Below, one piece after another: positions 1 to 9,100 of a stretch of DNA of 37,054 nucleotides. The stretch is from Nitrospiraceae bacterium UBA6905. Lineage in GTDB: Bacteria > Nitrospirota > Thermodesulfovibrionia > Thermodesulfovibrionales > UBA6898. A program made the translations under genes and the position numbers. Under the pieces are notes generated by a model, which was given only the letters and a program-made list of their open reading frames with translations, ran no database searches and was not told where the DNA came from. The stretch spans positions 1 through 37,054 of the forward strand of contig DKBH01000024.1 in the NCBI GenBank assembly GCA_002451165.1. The letters are read 5' to 3'. Within the stretch, counting starts at the first letter, position 1. Each line of letters begins with the position of its first letter.

Positions 1-1
1 C

Positions 2-2272
2 ATGGGCATCTGGCCGCTGCCCAATGCCAACTCTATCGACGTGATCAAGCGGGTGCACAGGGAAATGGAGGCGATCCAGCGCGGTCTGCCGACCGGTCTG
101 CAGGCCCGCGTGGCCTACGATGCGACAAATTACATCAACAATGCGATCCGTGAGGTGCTCAAGACCCTGGGGGATACCCTCCTTATTGTCGTTGTCGTGA
201 TCTTTCTCTTCCTGGGGTCGTTCCGTTCGGTTCTCATCCCGGTTGTTGCGATTCCTGTATCCCTTATCGGCGGCGTCTTTCTGATGCAGGCCTTCGGTTT
301 CACAGTGAATCTGCTCACGCTGCTGGCTGTGGTCCTCTCAGTCGGGCTCGTCGTTGACGATGCCATCGTCGTGGTCGAGAATGTAGAGCGCCACATCGGC
401 GAAGGGAGACTGCCGCTTGAGGCGGCAATGCTCGGTGCCCGAGAACTCGTCGGCCCGATCATCGCTATGACCGTTACCCTTGCCGCGGTTTATCTTCCCA
501 TCGGACTGCAGGGCGGGCTCACCGGTTCGCTCTTCCGAGAGTTTGCCTTCACGCTCGCCGGCGCCGTCACGATATCCGGTATCGTTGCCCTGACGCTTTC
601 ACCCGTTATGTCGGCGAAGATCCTGAAGCCGGAGACAGAAGAACGCGGTCTGGCCGGTCGCATTGCCCGGGACTTCCGGCGTCTCAGAAACGCCTATGGT
701 CGACTGCTCGATGCGACCCTGCAGGCGCGGCCCGCAGTCTATGCGGTCTGGGTCGTCGTCTCCTTGCTGACCGTACCGATGTTCGTCATGTCGGCAAAGG
801 AACTGGCGCCGACAGAGGATCAGGGAGTAATCTTCGGCATCCTCGACGCATCGGCAAACTCGACCCTTGACCAGAACAGCCGCTATGCTGCAGCGGTCAA
901 CCAGGCGTTCATGAGCATTCCCGAGACCGACTTCACCTTTCAGATCACCTTCCCCAACTCGGGGTTCGGCGGCATGGTAGTCAAGCCGTGGGACGAGCGG
1001 GAGCGAAACATATTCCGGATCATGCCTGAGGTGCAGCAGAAGCTGCTGCGGATAACCGGCATCCAGACCTTTCCGGTTACGCCGCCGGCCCTTCCGGGAG
1101 GGGGACAATTTCCCGTGGAGTTCATCCTGGCGTCGACTGCCGAGACCGGCCAGATCCTGGATTTCGCCCGACAGTTGCAGCTGAAGGCCATACAGAGCGG
1201 CATGTTCGCCTTTCCCCCACAGATCGACGTAAAGGTCGATCAACCCCAGTCCGAATTCGTTATCGACCGTGATAAGGTCGCCGCACTCGGTCTCAACCTC
1301 GAGCAGATCGGCTCCGACCTCGGCGGCATGGTGGGCGGGGATTTTGTCAACCGGTTCGATATCTCGGGCCGCAGCTACAAGGTCATCCCCCAGATCGAGC
1401 GGGTCGGCCGCCTCAATCCTGAACAACTCAGGAACGTCTATGTGACCGGTCCCGACAACAAAATGATCCCGCTCAGCAGCGTTGCCACGATCAGCGACTC
1501 TGTGGTGCCGCGTTCTCTCAACCGCTTCCAGCAGCTCAATGCCGTCAAGATCAGCGGCGTGTCGGTGCGGCCTCTGGACGAGGCCCTCCGCTTCCTTGAG
1601 GATGAGGCTGCGAAGATCCTTCCCAAGGGATACGTGGTCGACTACACGGGAGAGTCTCGTCAGCTTCGCACTGAGGGCAACAAATTTCTGCCTGCGTTCG
1701 GTCTCGCGGTCATTCTCATATTCCTGGTGCTGGCTGCTCAGTTCAACAGCTTCCGCGACCCCTTTGTCATCCTTGCAGGGTCGGTGCCGCTGGCCATGTT
1801 CGGGGCATTGATCTTCACCTTTTTGAAGATGCCCGACCCCAGCGTCGCCTTCTGGACCCATGGCTGGACCACGACGATGAACATCTATTCGCAGGTCGGG
1901 CTCGTGACCCTCGTGGGGCTCGTTTCGAAGAACGGCATCCTGATCGTTGAGTTTGCCAACCAGCTCCAGCTGCAGGGACGCACAAAACCGGAAGCGGTCC
2001 GCGAGGCAGCCATGACCCGTCTGAGGCCGATCCTGATGACCACTGCAGCCACGATCGCCGGCCATTTTCCACTCACTCTCGTCACCGGCCCCGGCGCAGC
2101 CGCCCGTAACTCCATCGGCCTGGTCTTGGTGGGCGGTATGTTCGTCGGCACCCTCTTCACCCTTTTTGTCGTACCTTCCATCTATATGCTCATCGCCCGC
2201 GACCATACGAAAGACCGCGCGCACGATGCTGCCGTTGCGAAGGAAGCGGCTGCATCAGGCAATGCCGGATAA
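2..2272 (+). CDS. RND efflux pump inner-membrane permease (HAE1 type), 5' truncated by window edge
   Basis: This is the C-terminal part of a proton-driven RND multidrug/solvent exporter of the AcrB/MexB/MexF class, which works as a trimer in the inner membrane with a periplasmic adaptor and an outer-membrane channel. The reading frame is open from the first base, and the ATG at 2 is internal: the family is about 1,040-1,060 residues, so roughly 290 N-terminal residues lie outside the window. The proton-relay residues are present: the Asp-Asp pair in VVDDAIVVVEN (about residue 116) and the Lys in LVSKNGILIVEF (near 645). Hydrophobic helices flank a long periplasmic porter/docking domain, as expected. 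The C-terminus, with a charged tail after the last helix, appears natural. The adaptor and channel genes would be upstream and are not seen. The substrate cannot be inferred. Confidence 0.95.
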   Translation: MGIWPLPNANSIDVIKRVHREMEAIQRGLPTGLQARVAYDATNYINNAIREVLKTLGDTLLIVVVVIFLFLGSFRSVLIPVVAIPVSLIGGVFLMQAFGFTVNLLTLLAVVLSVGLVVDDAIVVVENVERHIGEGRLPLEAAMLGARELVGPIIAMTVTLAAVYLPIGLQGGLTGSLFREFAFTLAGAVTISGIVALTLSPVMSAKILKPETEERGLAGRIARDFRRLRNAYGRLLDATLQARPAVYAVWVVVSLLTVPMFVMSAKELAPTEDQGVIFGILDASANSTLDQNSRYAAAVNQAFMSIPETDFTFQITFPNSGFGGMVVKPWDERERNIFRIMPEVQQKLLRITGIQTFPVTPPALPGGGQFPVEFILASTAETGQILDFARQLQLKAIQSGMFAFPPQIDVKVDQPQSEFVIDRDKVAALGLNLEQIGSDLGGMVGGDFVNRFDISGRSYKVIPQIERVGRLNPEQLRNVYVTGPDNKMIPLSSVATISDSVVPRSLNRFQQLNAVKISGVSVRPLDEALRFLEDEAAKILPKGYVVDYTGESRQLRTEGNKFLPAFGLAVILIFLVLAAQFNSFRDPFVILAGSVPLAMFGALIFTFLKMPDPSVAFWTHGWTTTMNIYSQVGLVTLVGLVSKNGILIVEFANQLQLQGRTKPEAVREAAMTRLRPILMTTAATIAGHFPLTLVTGPGAAARNSIGLVLVGGMFVGTLFTLFVVPSIYMLIARDHTKDRAHDAAVAKEAAASGNAG

Positions 2273-2671
2273 CCGTGCATGAATGCGGAACAGCTGCCTG
2301 CGATATCTCTCATTGCAATCAGACGCGGGAAACGGGAAGATATAGCGCTACCACAGCGCCATCGTGCGTTTTATGCTCTGTGGCGTCGCTGCGCCGCCGG
2401 CGAGTCGGCACAAGAGAGAAGCAGGTCTCCGGACGGCGCGCTTCTGCCCGCCAAAGAAAACTCAATGAGCTTTTAGGGGGGTGAACCCTCGGCAGCGGCA
2501 GGGGGCAATTGTCCGACCTATGGGTCTTCCCGCATGCCTGATGCCGGGGAAGCACTTACCGATCCAAGCGGGATATTTGTTGATCAGTTTGATGAGCCCT
2601 TCCTCAGGAGACGGGTAAAAAAGAATCATCAGCCGAACCGGGACGTGACCGGTGCGCTGCGATAAAGAAAG
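2273..2671. other. Intergenic stretch between convergent genes, no gene supported
   Basis: About 400 bases separate the end of the RND gene from the end of the leftward ferritin/REC gene. Short open frames exist on both strands (2275-2484, 2319-2555), but they overlap one another, are Arg/Cys-rich, lack Shine-Dalgarno sites and have no recognisable motif, so I treat them as GC-rich noise. No convincing T-tailed hairpin, tRNA or riboswitch was seen. Confidence 0.5.
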
Positions 2672-3550
2672 TTACTGCTCCCTGTTCACAGCGGGCATGA
2701 TCTCAGCGACCTTATTCACGATCTCCCTGATGCGCGCCGGCTTCATAAGATGTCTCAGTCCGTTTCTTCGGAAGAACTCAATGACGTTCGGCTGCGTCGA
2801 TCCGGTGAAAAAAAGCGTACGCTGTCCGATAAGGGGATCATGCGCTGCAGCTCTGCGGTAAAACTCCATGCCGTCCATAACCGGCATCTGCACATCCGAG
2901 ATGATGACGTCAAAATATTTCTCCTTGACCTTATCGAGCCCTTCTCTGCCATTATGCGCCGTCTCGATCTGTGCATCATCGGCAAAGAGTTTCGTGAGAA
3001 AATTGGTCAGCGGCGCGTCATCATCGATAATGAGCATGCTCTCCTTCCAGATGGGGGGCAAGTTTCTGATGAGATGCAGATGCTGGCTGCCCTCCGGCTG
3101 CGCCTTCAGGTAATTCTCTATCTCTTTGACGTGACGGTGCATTTTTGCCGCCACCTGCATGAACTTCCTCTCTTCTTTCAGCGCGCTGACCACGTAAATG
3201 AAGATATCATTCCACTCGGAAAATTCGGTCAGGGAAAGACACTCCAGGGCCTGCGCCCTGCTGAAGCTACCCGCCTCCAGCAGCTCCCTGTGCTTCACAA
3301 AGACCGATTCGATCTTTGACCGTGTCATATCATCCACGATTATCGGCGAAGGCGGCTGGGAAGTATATTCCAGACAGTCCAGGGCGTTCTGCATGATCTG
3401 ACCGTGCCAGGCTTCTTCATTTGCGAGATGAAAGAAGAAGTCCGACATGTTTTCATCTTCTATTACGGTCTCTGATACCTTCCGATACAGTTCATCGGCA
3501 AGCTTTTCAACAGTGAGCAGCCATTCAATAATTTCTTTCATCTGACTCAT
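2672..3550 (-). CDS. Ferritin-like (rubrerythrin-type) four-helix domain fused to a CheY-like receiver domain
   Basis: The protein has 292 residues. Residues 1-150 look like a ferritin-like four-helix bundle: helix 1 carries E20, helix 2 an ExxH motif (E46, H49 in NEEAWHG), helix 3 E109/E112 and helix 4 H138/H140 with E143, which is a plausible di-iron ligand set. Residues 171-290 form a complete receiver domain: the acidic pair D176-D178, phospho-acceptor D219 in ISDVQMPVMDG, T249 in FFTGS and K270 in LMKPAR. There is no DNA-binding or enzymatic output domain, so the helical part is either a metal/redox/oxygen sensor controlled by phosphorylation or an output scaffold (inference). No cognate kinase is adjacent. 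The promoter -10 element lies directly before the ATG, so the message may be leaderless. A second ATG three codons in is an alternative start. Confidence 0.8.
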   Translation of the reverse strand: MSQMKEIIEWLLTVEKLADELYRKVSETVIEDENMSDFFFHLANEEAWHGQIMQNALDCLEYTSQPPSPIIVDDMTRSKIESVFVKHRELLEAGSFSRAQALECLSLTEFSEWNDIFIYVVSALKEERKFMQVAAKMHRHVKEIENYLKAQPEGSQHLHLIRNLPPIWKESMLIIDDDAPLTNFLTKLFADDAQIETAHNGREGLDKVKEKYFDVIISDVQMPVMDGMEFYRRAAAHDPLIGQRTLFFTGSTQPNVIEFFRRNGLRHLMKPARIREIVNKVAEIMPAVNREQ

Positions 3551-3556
3551 TTACAA

Positions 3557-3585
3557 AGAATATCATATAAATATATCTTTTTCAA
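3557..3585 (-). promoter_or_regulatory. Sigma70-like promoter of the ferritin/REC gene
   Basis: On the minus strand, TTGAAA (3585-3580) is followed by a 17-base spacer and TATTCT (3562-3557). The predicted transcription start falls at or within a base or two of the ATG at 3550, and no Shine-Dalgarno sequence can be fitted, which predicts a leaderless mRNA. Confidence 0.45.
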
Positions 3586-3709
3586 AAAAAGAGCCCTTCA
3601 GCAGGGAAAAAAGAAGACAGCTATCTGCGACGAGGCTGCGTTAACGCTGCCCGTTTTGTCTTTCACTCAGCCTCGATGTCTGAAAAGATGCGAGGGTCAG
3701 AGGTGCTGG

Positions 3710-3728
3710 GCGGGGAGCAACTCCCCGC
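3710..3728. repeat. Perfect 8-bp GC-rich hairpin next to the SYLF relic
   Basis: GCGGGGAG and its exact reverse complement CTCCCCGC are separated by CAA. The hairpin lies just past the last in-frame stop of the decayed SYLF gene on the minus strand. No run of T follows on either strand, so it is not a standard intrinsic terminator. Confidence 0.4.
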
Positions 3729-3736
3729 GACAGATG

Positions 3737-4201
3737 CTATGTTAACGCGTCAACAGCAGCGGCAATCATGATCACCTCGGCGTCGGCACCCACCTTCCAG
3801 CCTTCGCTGGACTAAAACTTCTTCAGTGACATGGCTGTAGTACTATTGATTATCAGGTCATACTTTTCAGCGCCAATCTGAAACCCCACCGACCCCGCTG
3901 CCAGACTGTAATAGCCAGCTGTCCTGCTCCCAACACGAAATGCACTCTGGCCGTATTGGCCGCCCACAATGAATAATCCGGCCTTGGTGACATTGGGAAT
4001 GACGAGCACCCCCTTTGCCACTTTGAGATACTCATTTGCACCTTTTACATCCTTTTTGAACCTGTCCATTACTGCCTTGACACGTGCGTTAATCTCTCCC
4101 TTTGTCGTGGCGTACGAAACAGTCGCCACCAGACCAAAGACAAGCATGAAGCCGACTACTTACCCCAGTGCCTTGATTAAAACCCTCTCCATGTTCATCA
4201 T
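3737..4201 (-). pseudogene. SYLF/Ysc84-domain lipid-binding protein, broken by in-frame stops
   Basis: The original start is probably the ATGATG at 4201, placed behind a good Shine-Dalgarno site (GAGGAGG, about 4205-4213). Translation meets TAA at 4160-4162 after 13 codons, in the middle of what reads as a signal peptide. The frame then continues through a recognisable SYLF core (KGVLVIPNVTKAGL, GGQYGQSAFRVG, GSVGFQIGAEKYDLI) to a TAG at 3812-3814. Beyond that, the same frame continues with SSEGWKVGADAEVIM, the next conserved piece of the family, to a third stop at 3737. The last part of the family (glycine-rich strand and C-terminus) is absent. Members are normally secreted proteins of about 190 residues. 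Two separate in-frame nonsense changes in one conserved frame indicate decay rather than a frameshift. The fragment 3812-4147 could still be translated from an internal ATG, but would lack an intact export signal. Confidence 0.8.
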
Positions 4202-4582
4202 GTTATACCTCCTCTTTCGATAATACTCGTGGTCGCCTCAGGGCGACATGCCCTCATGGGCAGAAGTCTTTGGTGAATTACCGCAATAACATCTTTGTAA
4301 CTTGGAAACGTTTCTACAGCGACAAGAGGAGCAGATAAAGAGAGACTCAAGCACTATAAGCGAACATGCCATCCTAAGCAAATAACGAAAAAATAGTCTT
4401 CTCTTTTGCGCTATGTCGGAAGATAGTGATGATCTTCACCGACGCTTGTCCGTGAAATGACGCGTTGGCAGGTCATCACGCAGAAAAATCATTGTGCATC
4501 GGCATTGACACATCAGGATGACTGTTGGATAATGAAATCGTAACCGGCAGCTTATAGCGCAGATCCTTCGAGAGGTGCATCC
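4202..4582. other. Divergent intergenic region, no gene
   Basis: This region separates the leftward SYLF relic (its Shine-Dalgarno lies at about 4205-4213) from the rightward M48 gene, whose Shine-Dalgarno GAGAGG is at about 4570-4575. I see no open frame with coding character, no structured RNA and no clear promoter pair beyond the expected AT-rich patches near 4380-4395. Confidence 0.4.
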
Positions 4583-5380
4583 ATGAGACAACAGCTTTTT
4601 GCAACCCTGACCATGCTGGTGCTTGTTCTTTCCTGCCAGACCGTGCCGATCACCGGAAGGCAGCAGCTGAATATTGTGCCGTCAGATACGCTCATGAGCA
4701 TGAGCTATAATGAGTACGATGACTTCTTAAAAAAACACGAAGTTATTACCGGCACGCCCGAGGCAAAGATGGTCGGCAGAGTGGGCAGAAGGATCCGGCG
4801 TGCCGTGGAAAGATATTTCGCTGATCAAAAGATGTCGGACCACCTGGAAGGGTATCAATGGGAGTTTCATCTCGTGAAGGACGATGCGATCAATGCCTGG
4901 TGTATGCCCGGGGGGAAGGTCGTCGTGTATACAGGCATCATGCCGCTTGCCGACGGAGAGGAAGGCCTGGCTGTCGTGATGGGCCACGAGATATCCCATG
5001 CCATCGCCAAGCACGGCAATGAACGGCTGAGCCAGGGGCTTGTGGCGCAGATGGGCGGCATGGCGCTGTCAGTTGCCCTGGCAGAGAAGTCTGAGGCAAC
5101 GCGCGACTTGTTCATGACCGCCTTTGGTGTCGGTTCACAGGTGGGCGTATTGCTCCCGTACAGCAGGCTCCAGGAGTCAGAGGCCGACCGCTTAGGACTG
5201 ATCTTTATGGCAATGGCCGGTTATGATCCCCGTGAGGCAGTTGGCTTCTGGGAACGTATGGCCGGAACGAAAAAGGGTTCATCGGTTCCTGATTTCCTCA
5301 GCACCCATCCGGCGGACAAGAAACGGATCGCTGATATCGAAAAATTGGTCCCCGAAGCGATGACGTATTACCAGGAATGA
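4583..5380 (+). CDS. M48-family zinc metalloprotease lipoprotein (YggG/LoiP or BepA-like, short form)
   Basis: This periplasmic zinc peptidase has 265 residues. A lipobox ends in Cys18 (VLSC) after a hydrophobic stretch, so the mature protein should be lipid-anchored. The HExxH motif HEISH (residues 135-139) supplies two zinc ligands and the catalytic Glu, and the downstream ESEAD motif in LQESEADRLG supplies the third ligand, as in peptidase M48. The Pro-containing start VPITGRQQLNIV is typical of the outer-membrane-quality-control members. There is no TPR domain, so it resembles LoiP/YcaL-length proteins rather than BepA. A Shine-Dalgarno (GAGAGG) 7 bases upstream supports the ATG at 4583. 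It is monocistronic and convergent with the ygjP-like gene. All catalytic residues are intact. Confidence 0.9.
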   Translation: MRQQLFATLTMLVLVLSCQTVPITGRQQLNIVPSDTLMSMSYNEYDDFLKKHEVITGTPEAKMVGRVGRRIRRAVERYFADQKMSDHLEGYQWEFHLVKDDAINAWCMPGGKVVVYTGIMPLADGEEGLAVVMGHEISHAIAKHGNERLSQGLVAQMGGMALSVALAEKSEATRDLFMTAFGVGSQVGVLLPYSRLQESEADRLGLIFMAMAGYDPREAVGFWERMAGTKKGSSVPDFLSTHPADKKRIADIEKLVPEAMTYYQE

Positions 5381-5459
5381 CAGTGGCCTATTTTAATAAC
5401 AAACGGCTTCTGATCATGCCATATTATAGCGAACAAAAAAATAGAACGCTGCCACGGGG

Positions 5460-6170
5460 TCATTCTGCATGCAGATTTAATTTTTTCCGATTTGCCTCAT
5501 AATCGGGCATCACTCGACGCATAAGATTCCAGAAACGCGGCCCATGATGCTTCTCTTTGAAATGGCAGAGTTCATGAAGAATAACGTAATCAATACAGTC
5601 TTTTGGGGCCTTTACAAGATCAAGGTTCAGGGTGACCCGGCCGGCCAGAGAGAAACTGCCCCATCTGTTGACCAGCCGACGGATCTGCAGGCGAGGCAGA
5701 GGGATATCTAACCGCTTTGTTTTCTCATAACAGTACTGCAATCGTTCGGCAAAGATAACTTCAGCGTGCATCCGATACCACTTTGTGAGAAGGGCGTTGA
5801 CTGCAAACGCCTTTGGTACAGCCTTCGTTGTAACCAGAAGATACCCTCTGAGGCACTTCACTGCATCCTCCCGGCCCTGTTCTACCTTCAAACGGTATTG
5901 TCTTCCGAGGTACCGATGAGTTTCTCCACGCACATACCGGCGAGGGGGGAGTTTCGGTAAATAGAGGTCAAACTCTTGCCAGGCCTTCCTTATCCACCCA
6001 CCCCGCCGTTTAACGAATGAACGGATCCGTTCCTGCTTCGTGCCAAGCGGTGCTGAGACCATGACCGAAAGGTCCGGATACACATGGAGGCCGAGGGTCT
6101 TCCGACGGCTGAACCGATAGGTATAGGGAATTCTGAGAGATCCCCACATAACTTCGTCTATGTTATTCAT
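5460..6170 (-). CDS. YgjP-like metallopeptidase domain protein (DUF45/M48-related), last gene of the defence operon
   Basis: The 236-residue protein matches the YgjP/WLM-type family: the zinc-binding signature HELCHFKEKHHGPRFW near residues 195-212, preceded by the conserved RxxxxRWGSFS element (LVNRWGSFSLAGRVTLN). Its start codon overlaps the hsdR stop by one base (TGATG at 6172-6168), so translation is probably coupled and the two are co-transcribed. DUF45 proteins are frequent companions of type I restriction genes, but their role there is not established; proteolytic control of the restriction subunit is a reasonable guess only. It ends 80 bases from the convergent M48 gene, with no clear terminator between them. 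Confidence 0.85.
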   Translation of the reverse strand: MNNIDEVMWGSLRIPYTYRFSRRKTLGLHVYPDLSVMVSAPLGTKQERIRSFVKRRGGWIRKAWQEFDLYLPKLPPRRYVRGETHRYLGRQYRLKVEQGREDAVKCLRGYLLVTTKAVPKAFAVNALLTKWYRMHAEVIFAERLQYCYEKTKRLDIPLPRLQIRRLVNRWGSFSLAGRVTLNLDLVKAPKDCIDYVILHELCHFKEKHHGPRFWNLMRRVMPDYEANRKKLNLHAE

Positions 6171-9100
6171 CAGCCGCCTGCCAGTTTCCTGGCTATGGAA
6201 AGACAGCGTTCGATGATCTCGTCCATATCTTCAGTAGATAGGGTGAGACCATACTTCCCCCTGGCTTCAAACAGATAGTCATCAATAGCATTTTGCATGT
6301 CTTTCAGCAGATCATCCCGCGAAATCCAGTCCCGCCCTTTCAAGCGGTTAAGAATCTTTTCGATATCGATAGCAATCTCTGTCGCAATCTTTTTTCGTTC
6401 TACAGCTTCGGATCCATAACTTTCGAGAACTTCGCCTACGACACCGAAATACGCAGGTGCTTCCCGATAGCCCCTTAAGTCCTCCGGTATTTCATCGTCA
6501 TGACCCTGCCGCACCTTTCCGAGGTATTCCTGAACTCTGCTCAGGTACTCTGCATCCGTGATCCTCTGCTGCCGATAGTCTTCAATGGCTTGCTGCACAA
6601 GGTCGGCGAATTTCTGGTAAAAGACGGGATCCTCGTCGATCTTTTCATGAATAGTTTTGACCAGTCGGCTGGCGATGGTGTCGGCTTTTGCTGCGGGGCC
6701 CACGCGCCGTTCAACCTCCGCGTCAAATGCCTCGACATCAAATATATTAACCAGCTTCGTCACGACTTCGATATCCGGAGCCTGGATATGGCTGTCCATC
6801 ACCTTACGAACCTGCTTCTCGTACTGGCTATAGTCAATGGTCTCGGAAAAACGCTGCTGGACAGACGAGCGAAGGCTGCGAAACCTCTTGAGATCATTTT
6901 TGTACGCGGCAATTCTGTTTGCCGGTGTTTCGTCATAAAAATGATCCGTAGAAAGGGCCACGGCAAGAGTCTGCTGGAATGCGGTCAAAACTTCATAAAA
7001 GGCTTGCCGACGGTCTTCGGCAGCCAAATGTTGCTCCAGCGCCTCGTTGTCGCTCTTATTGCGCACCTCTTTAAAAATATCCCACAGGTCGGAATGCCTT
7101 TGCGGCAGTGCACGTACCTGCGCATGAGTATCGATGACTGCACCGGTTAGGTCCACATCTGCAGCATCAAAGCCGCCGAGGGCCTCGTACGTGTTCATCG
7201 CTTCGTTCAATTGGCCGAGAATGCCCCGATAGTCCACAATGTACCCAAACTCCTTGCCCGGATAGATACGGTTAACGCGCGCAATCGCCTGGAGAATGTT
7301 GTGCTCTTTTAGCGGCTTGTCGATGTAGAGCACCGTGTTCCTCGGCTCGTCAAAACCTGTCAGCAACTTGCTCACAACAATGAGCAGTTCGATGCCATCT
7401 TCCCGGCCGAAAGAGTTGATTAGTTGCCGAAGGTATTCTTCCTCCTTGCCAAACCGCTTCATCATCTCGGTCCAGAAAGAGGTAACCAGCGGAATATCCT
7501 CCTCTTCAAGGGATTCTTCGCCGCTCCGCGTGTCAGGCGGTGACATGATCACCTCTGCATCAATCATTCCGAACTCCTTGAAAAAGGTGCGGTAGTGAAT
7601 CGCGCTGGTCCGGGAATCAGTAGCCAACTGGGCCTTGAATCCAGTTCCCTGGAAATTGTTCCGATAATGCGTACTGATATCAAAGGAGATCATGCGGAGC
7701 CGCTGCTCAGCCTTCTGAATCACCTCTTTTGTTGCGATCTTTCGCTTGAGGTCCGCCTTCTGATCTTCAGTGAGATTTTGCGTTACCCGGTCGAACCAGC
7801 GTTGCATAGCTTCGCGGTTCTGCTCAAGAAGCGCCATGCGGCCCTCGTAAAGCAGGGGCGCAACGGCTTCATCTTCCACTGCTGCCCTCATGGTGTAGGA
7901 ATGAATGAACCCGCCGAATTTGCGAGCCGTGCTTTTTTCTCTCTTTAGCAGTGGTGTGCCGGTGAACCCCAGATAACAGGCGTTCGGGAAGACCCGTCGC
8001 ATCTGAGCTGCTACCGTCCCATAATTGGTACGGTGACTTTCATCGACAAGCACAAATATGTTGGGGTTCGGGTCTTTAACCTTGTATTTGCCACGTACAG
8101 TGGCGAACTTATTGATAATGGTGGTGATAACCCCGGCCTTTCCTTCGGTAATCAAGCGGACCAATTGCTCGCCCGTATTGGCCTTCTCTGCTGTTTTGCC
8201 GCAGGCGCCGAAGGTGCGCCAAATCTGATCATCGAGATCCACGCGGTCGGTCACGATAACCACCCGGGGATTCGTTATGGATGGATGCAGTGCCAGGGCC
8301 TTGGCAAGCATGACCATGGTGATCGACTTGCCGCTGCCTGTGGTATGCCAGATCACGCCGCCCTGTCTTTGACCTTCCCGCAGCGGTACAACCCGGTCCA
8401 CAGTCGCTTTTACGGCAAAATACTGCTGGTAGCGGGCGATCTTCCGGACACCCGCATCAAATACCACATAGCCGTAGATGAGTTCGAGCAGCCGCACTGG
8501 TCCAAGCAGCGCCCAAAGGGTTTTGTCCTGTTCTGTCGGCAGGCGGTCGCCTGCAGCCCATAGCTCGCTGAAATGCCGCCGTGCTGCGCCGTAGGCCTCA
8601 GAATCTTTTTCCTCAAGCGGAGCAAAGAGTTTTGCCTCGACATCAGGGAAAAAGCGCTGGTTGGCAGCTGCATGGACAGCCTGCTCAAAGTTGCCTTCTT
8701 CCTTCCAGACGGACCAGAACTTACGGGGTGTGCCTACCGTGCCATAGCGGCAATTGTTTACGCTTGTGCCGATAAGCATCTGGACATACTGGAAGAGATG
8801 CGGAATCCAGTCGTCCTTCTGATTGCGAAGCTGCTGGGAGATGGCGACTTCGATCTGCTTTTCTCCTGCCTGGTGGTCTTTGTCGCGGCGCTTGCACTCG
8901 ATCACCACGAAGGGGATTCCGTTTACGAAGAGGACGATGTCCGGCCGTGCCGTTTCGTGGGTGCGGGAGCGTTCCACCGCGAATTCGGTCGTAGTATGGT
9001 ATAAGTTCTTTTCCGGCTGATTCCAGTTGATGTAGTGAAGAGACCGGCCCTTTCTGTCGCCTTCTATAGTCTGCTCAAGACTCGTCCCGAGGGTAAGAAG

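Noticed and set aside
599..2224. Long leftward open frame (541 codons) opposite the RND gene
   Set aside because: It is the antisense shadow of a strongly conserved RND permease, is Asp/Gly/His/Arg-rich without any motif, and has no ribosome site.
2275..2555. Short overlapping frames on both strands after the RND gene
   Set aside because: They lack ribosome sites and domains, overlap each other and have Arg/Cys-rich composition typical of non-coding GC-rich DNA.
2480..2640. G-rich segment considered as a riboswitch (for example c-di-GMP or cobalamin type)
   Set aside because: No conserved core motif could be matched, and it lies between convergent gene ends rather than before a gene.
3710..3728. 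Perfect hairpin considered as an intrinsic terminator
   Set aside because: No T run on either side; kept only as an inverted repeat.
6500..9004. Several rightward frames of 86-216 codons inside hsdR
   Set aside because: They are antisense to a complete HsdR with all motifs; no independent evidence of coding.
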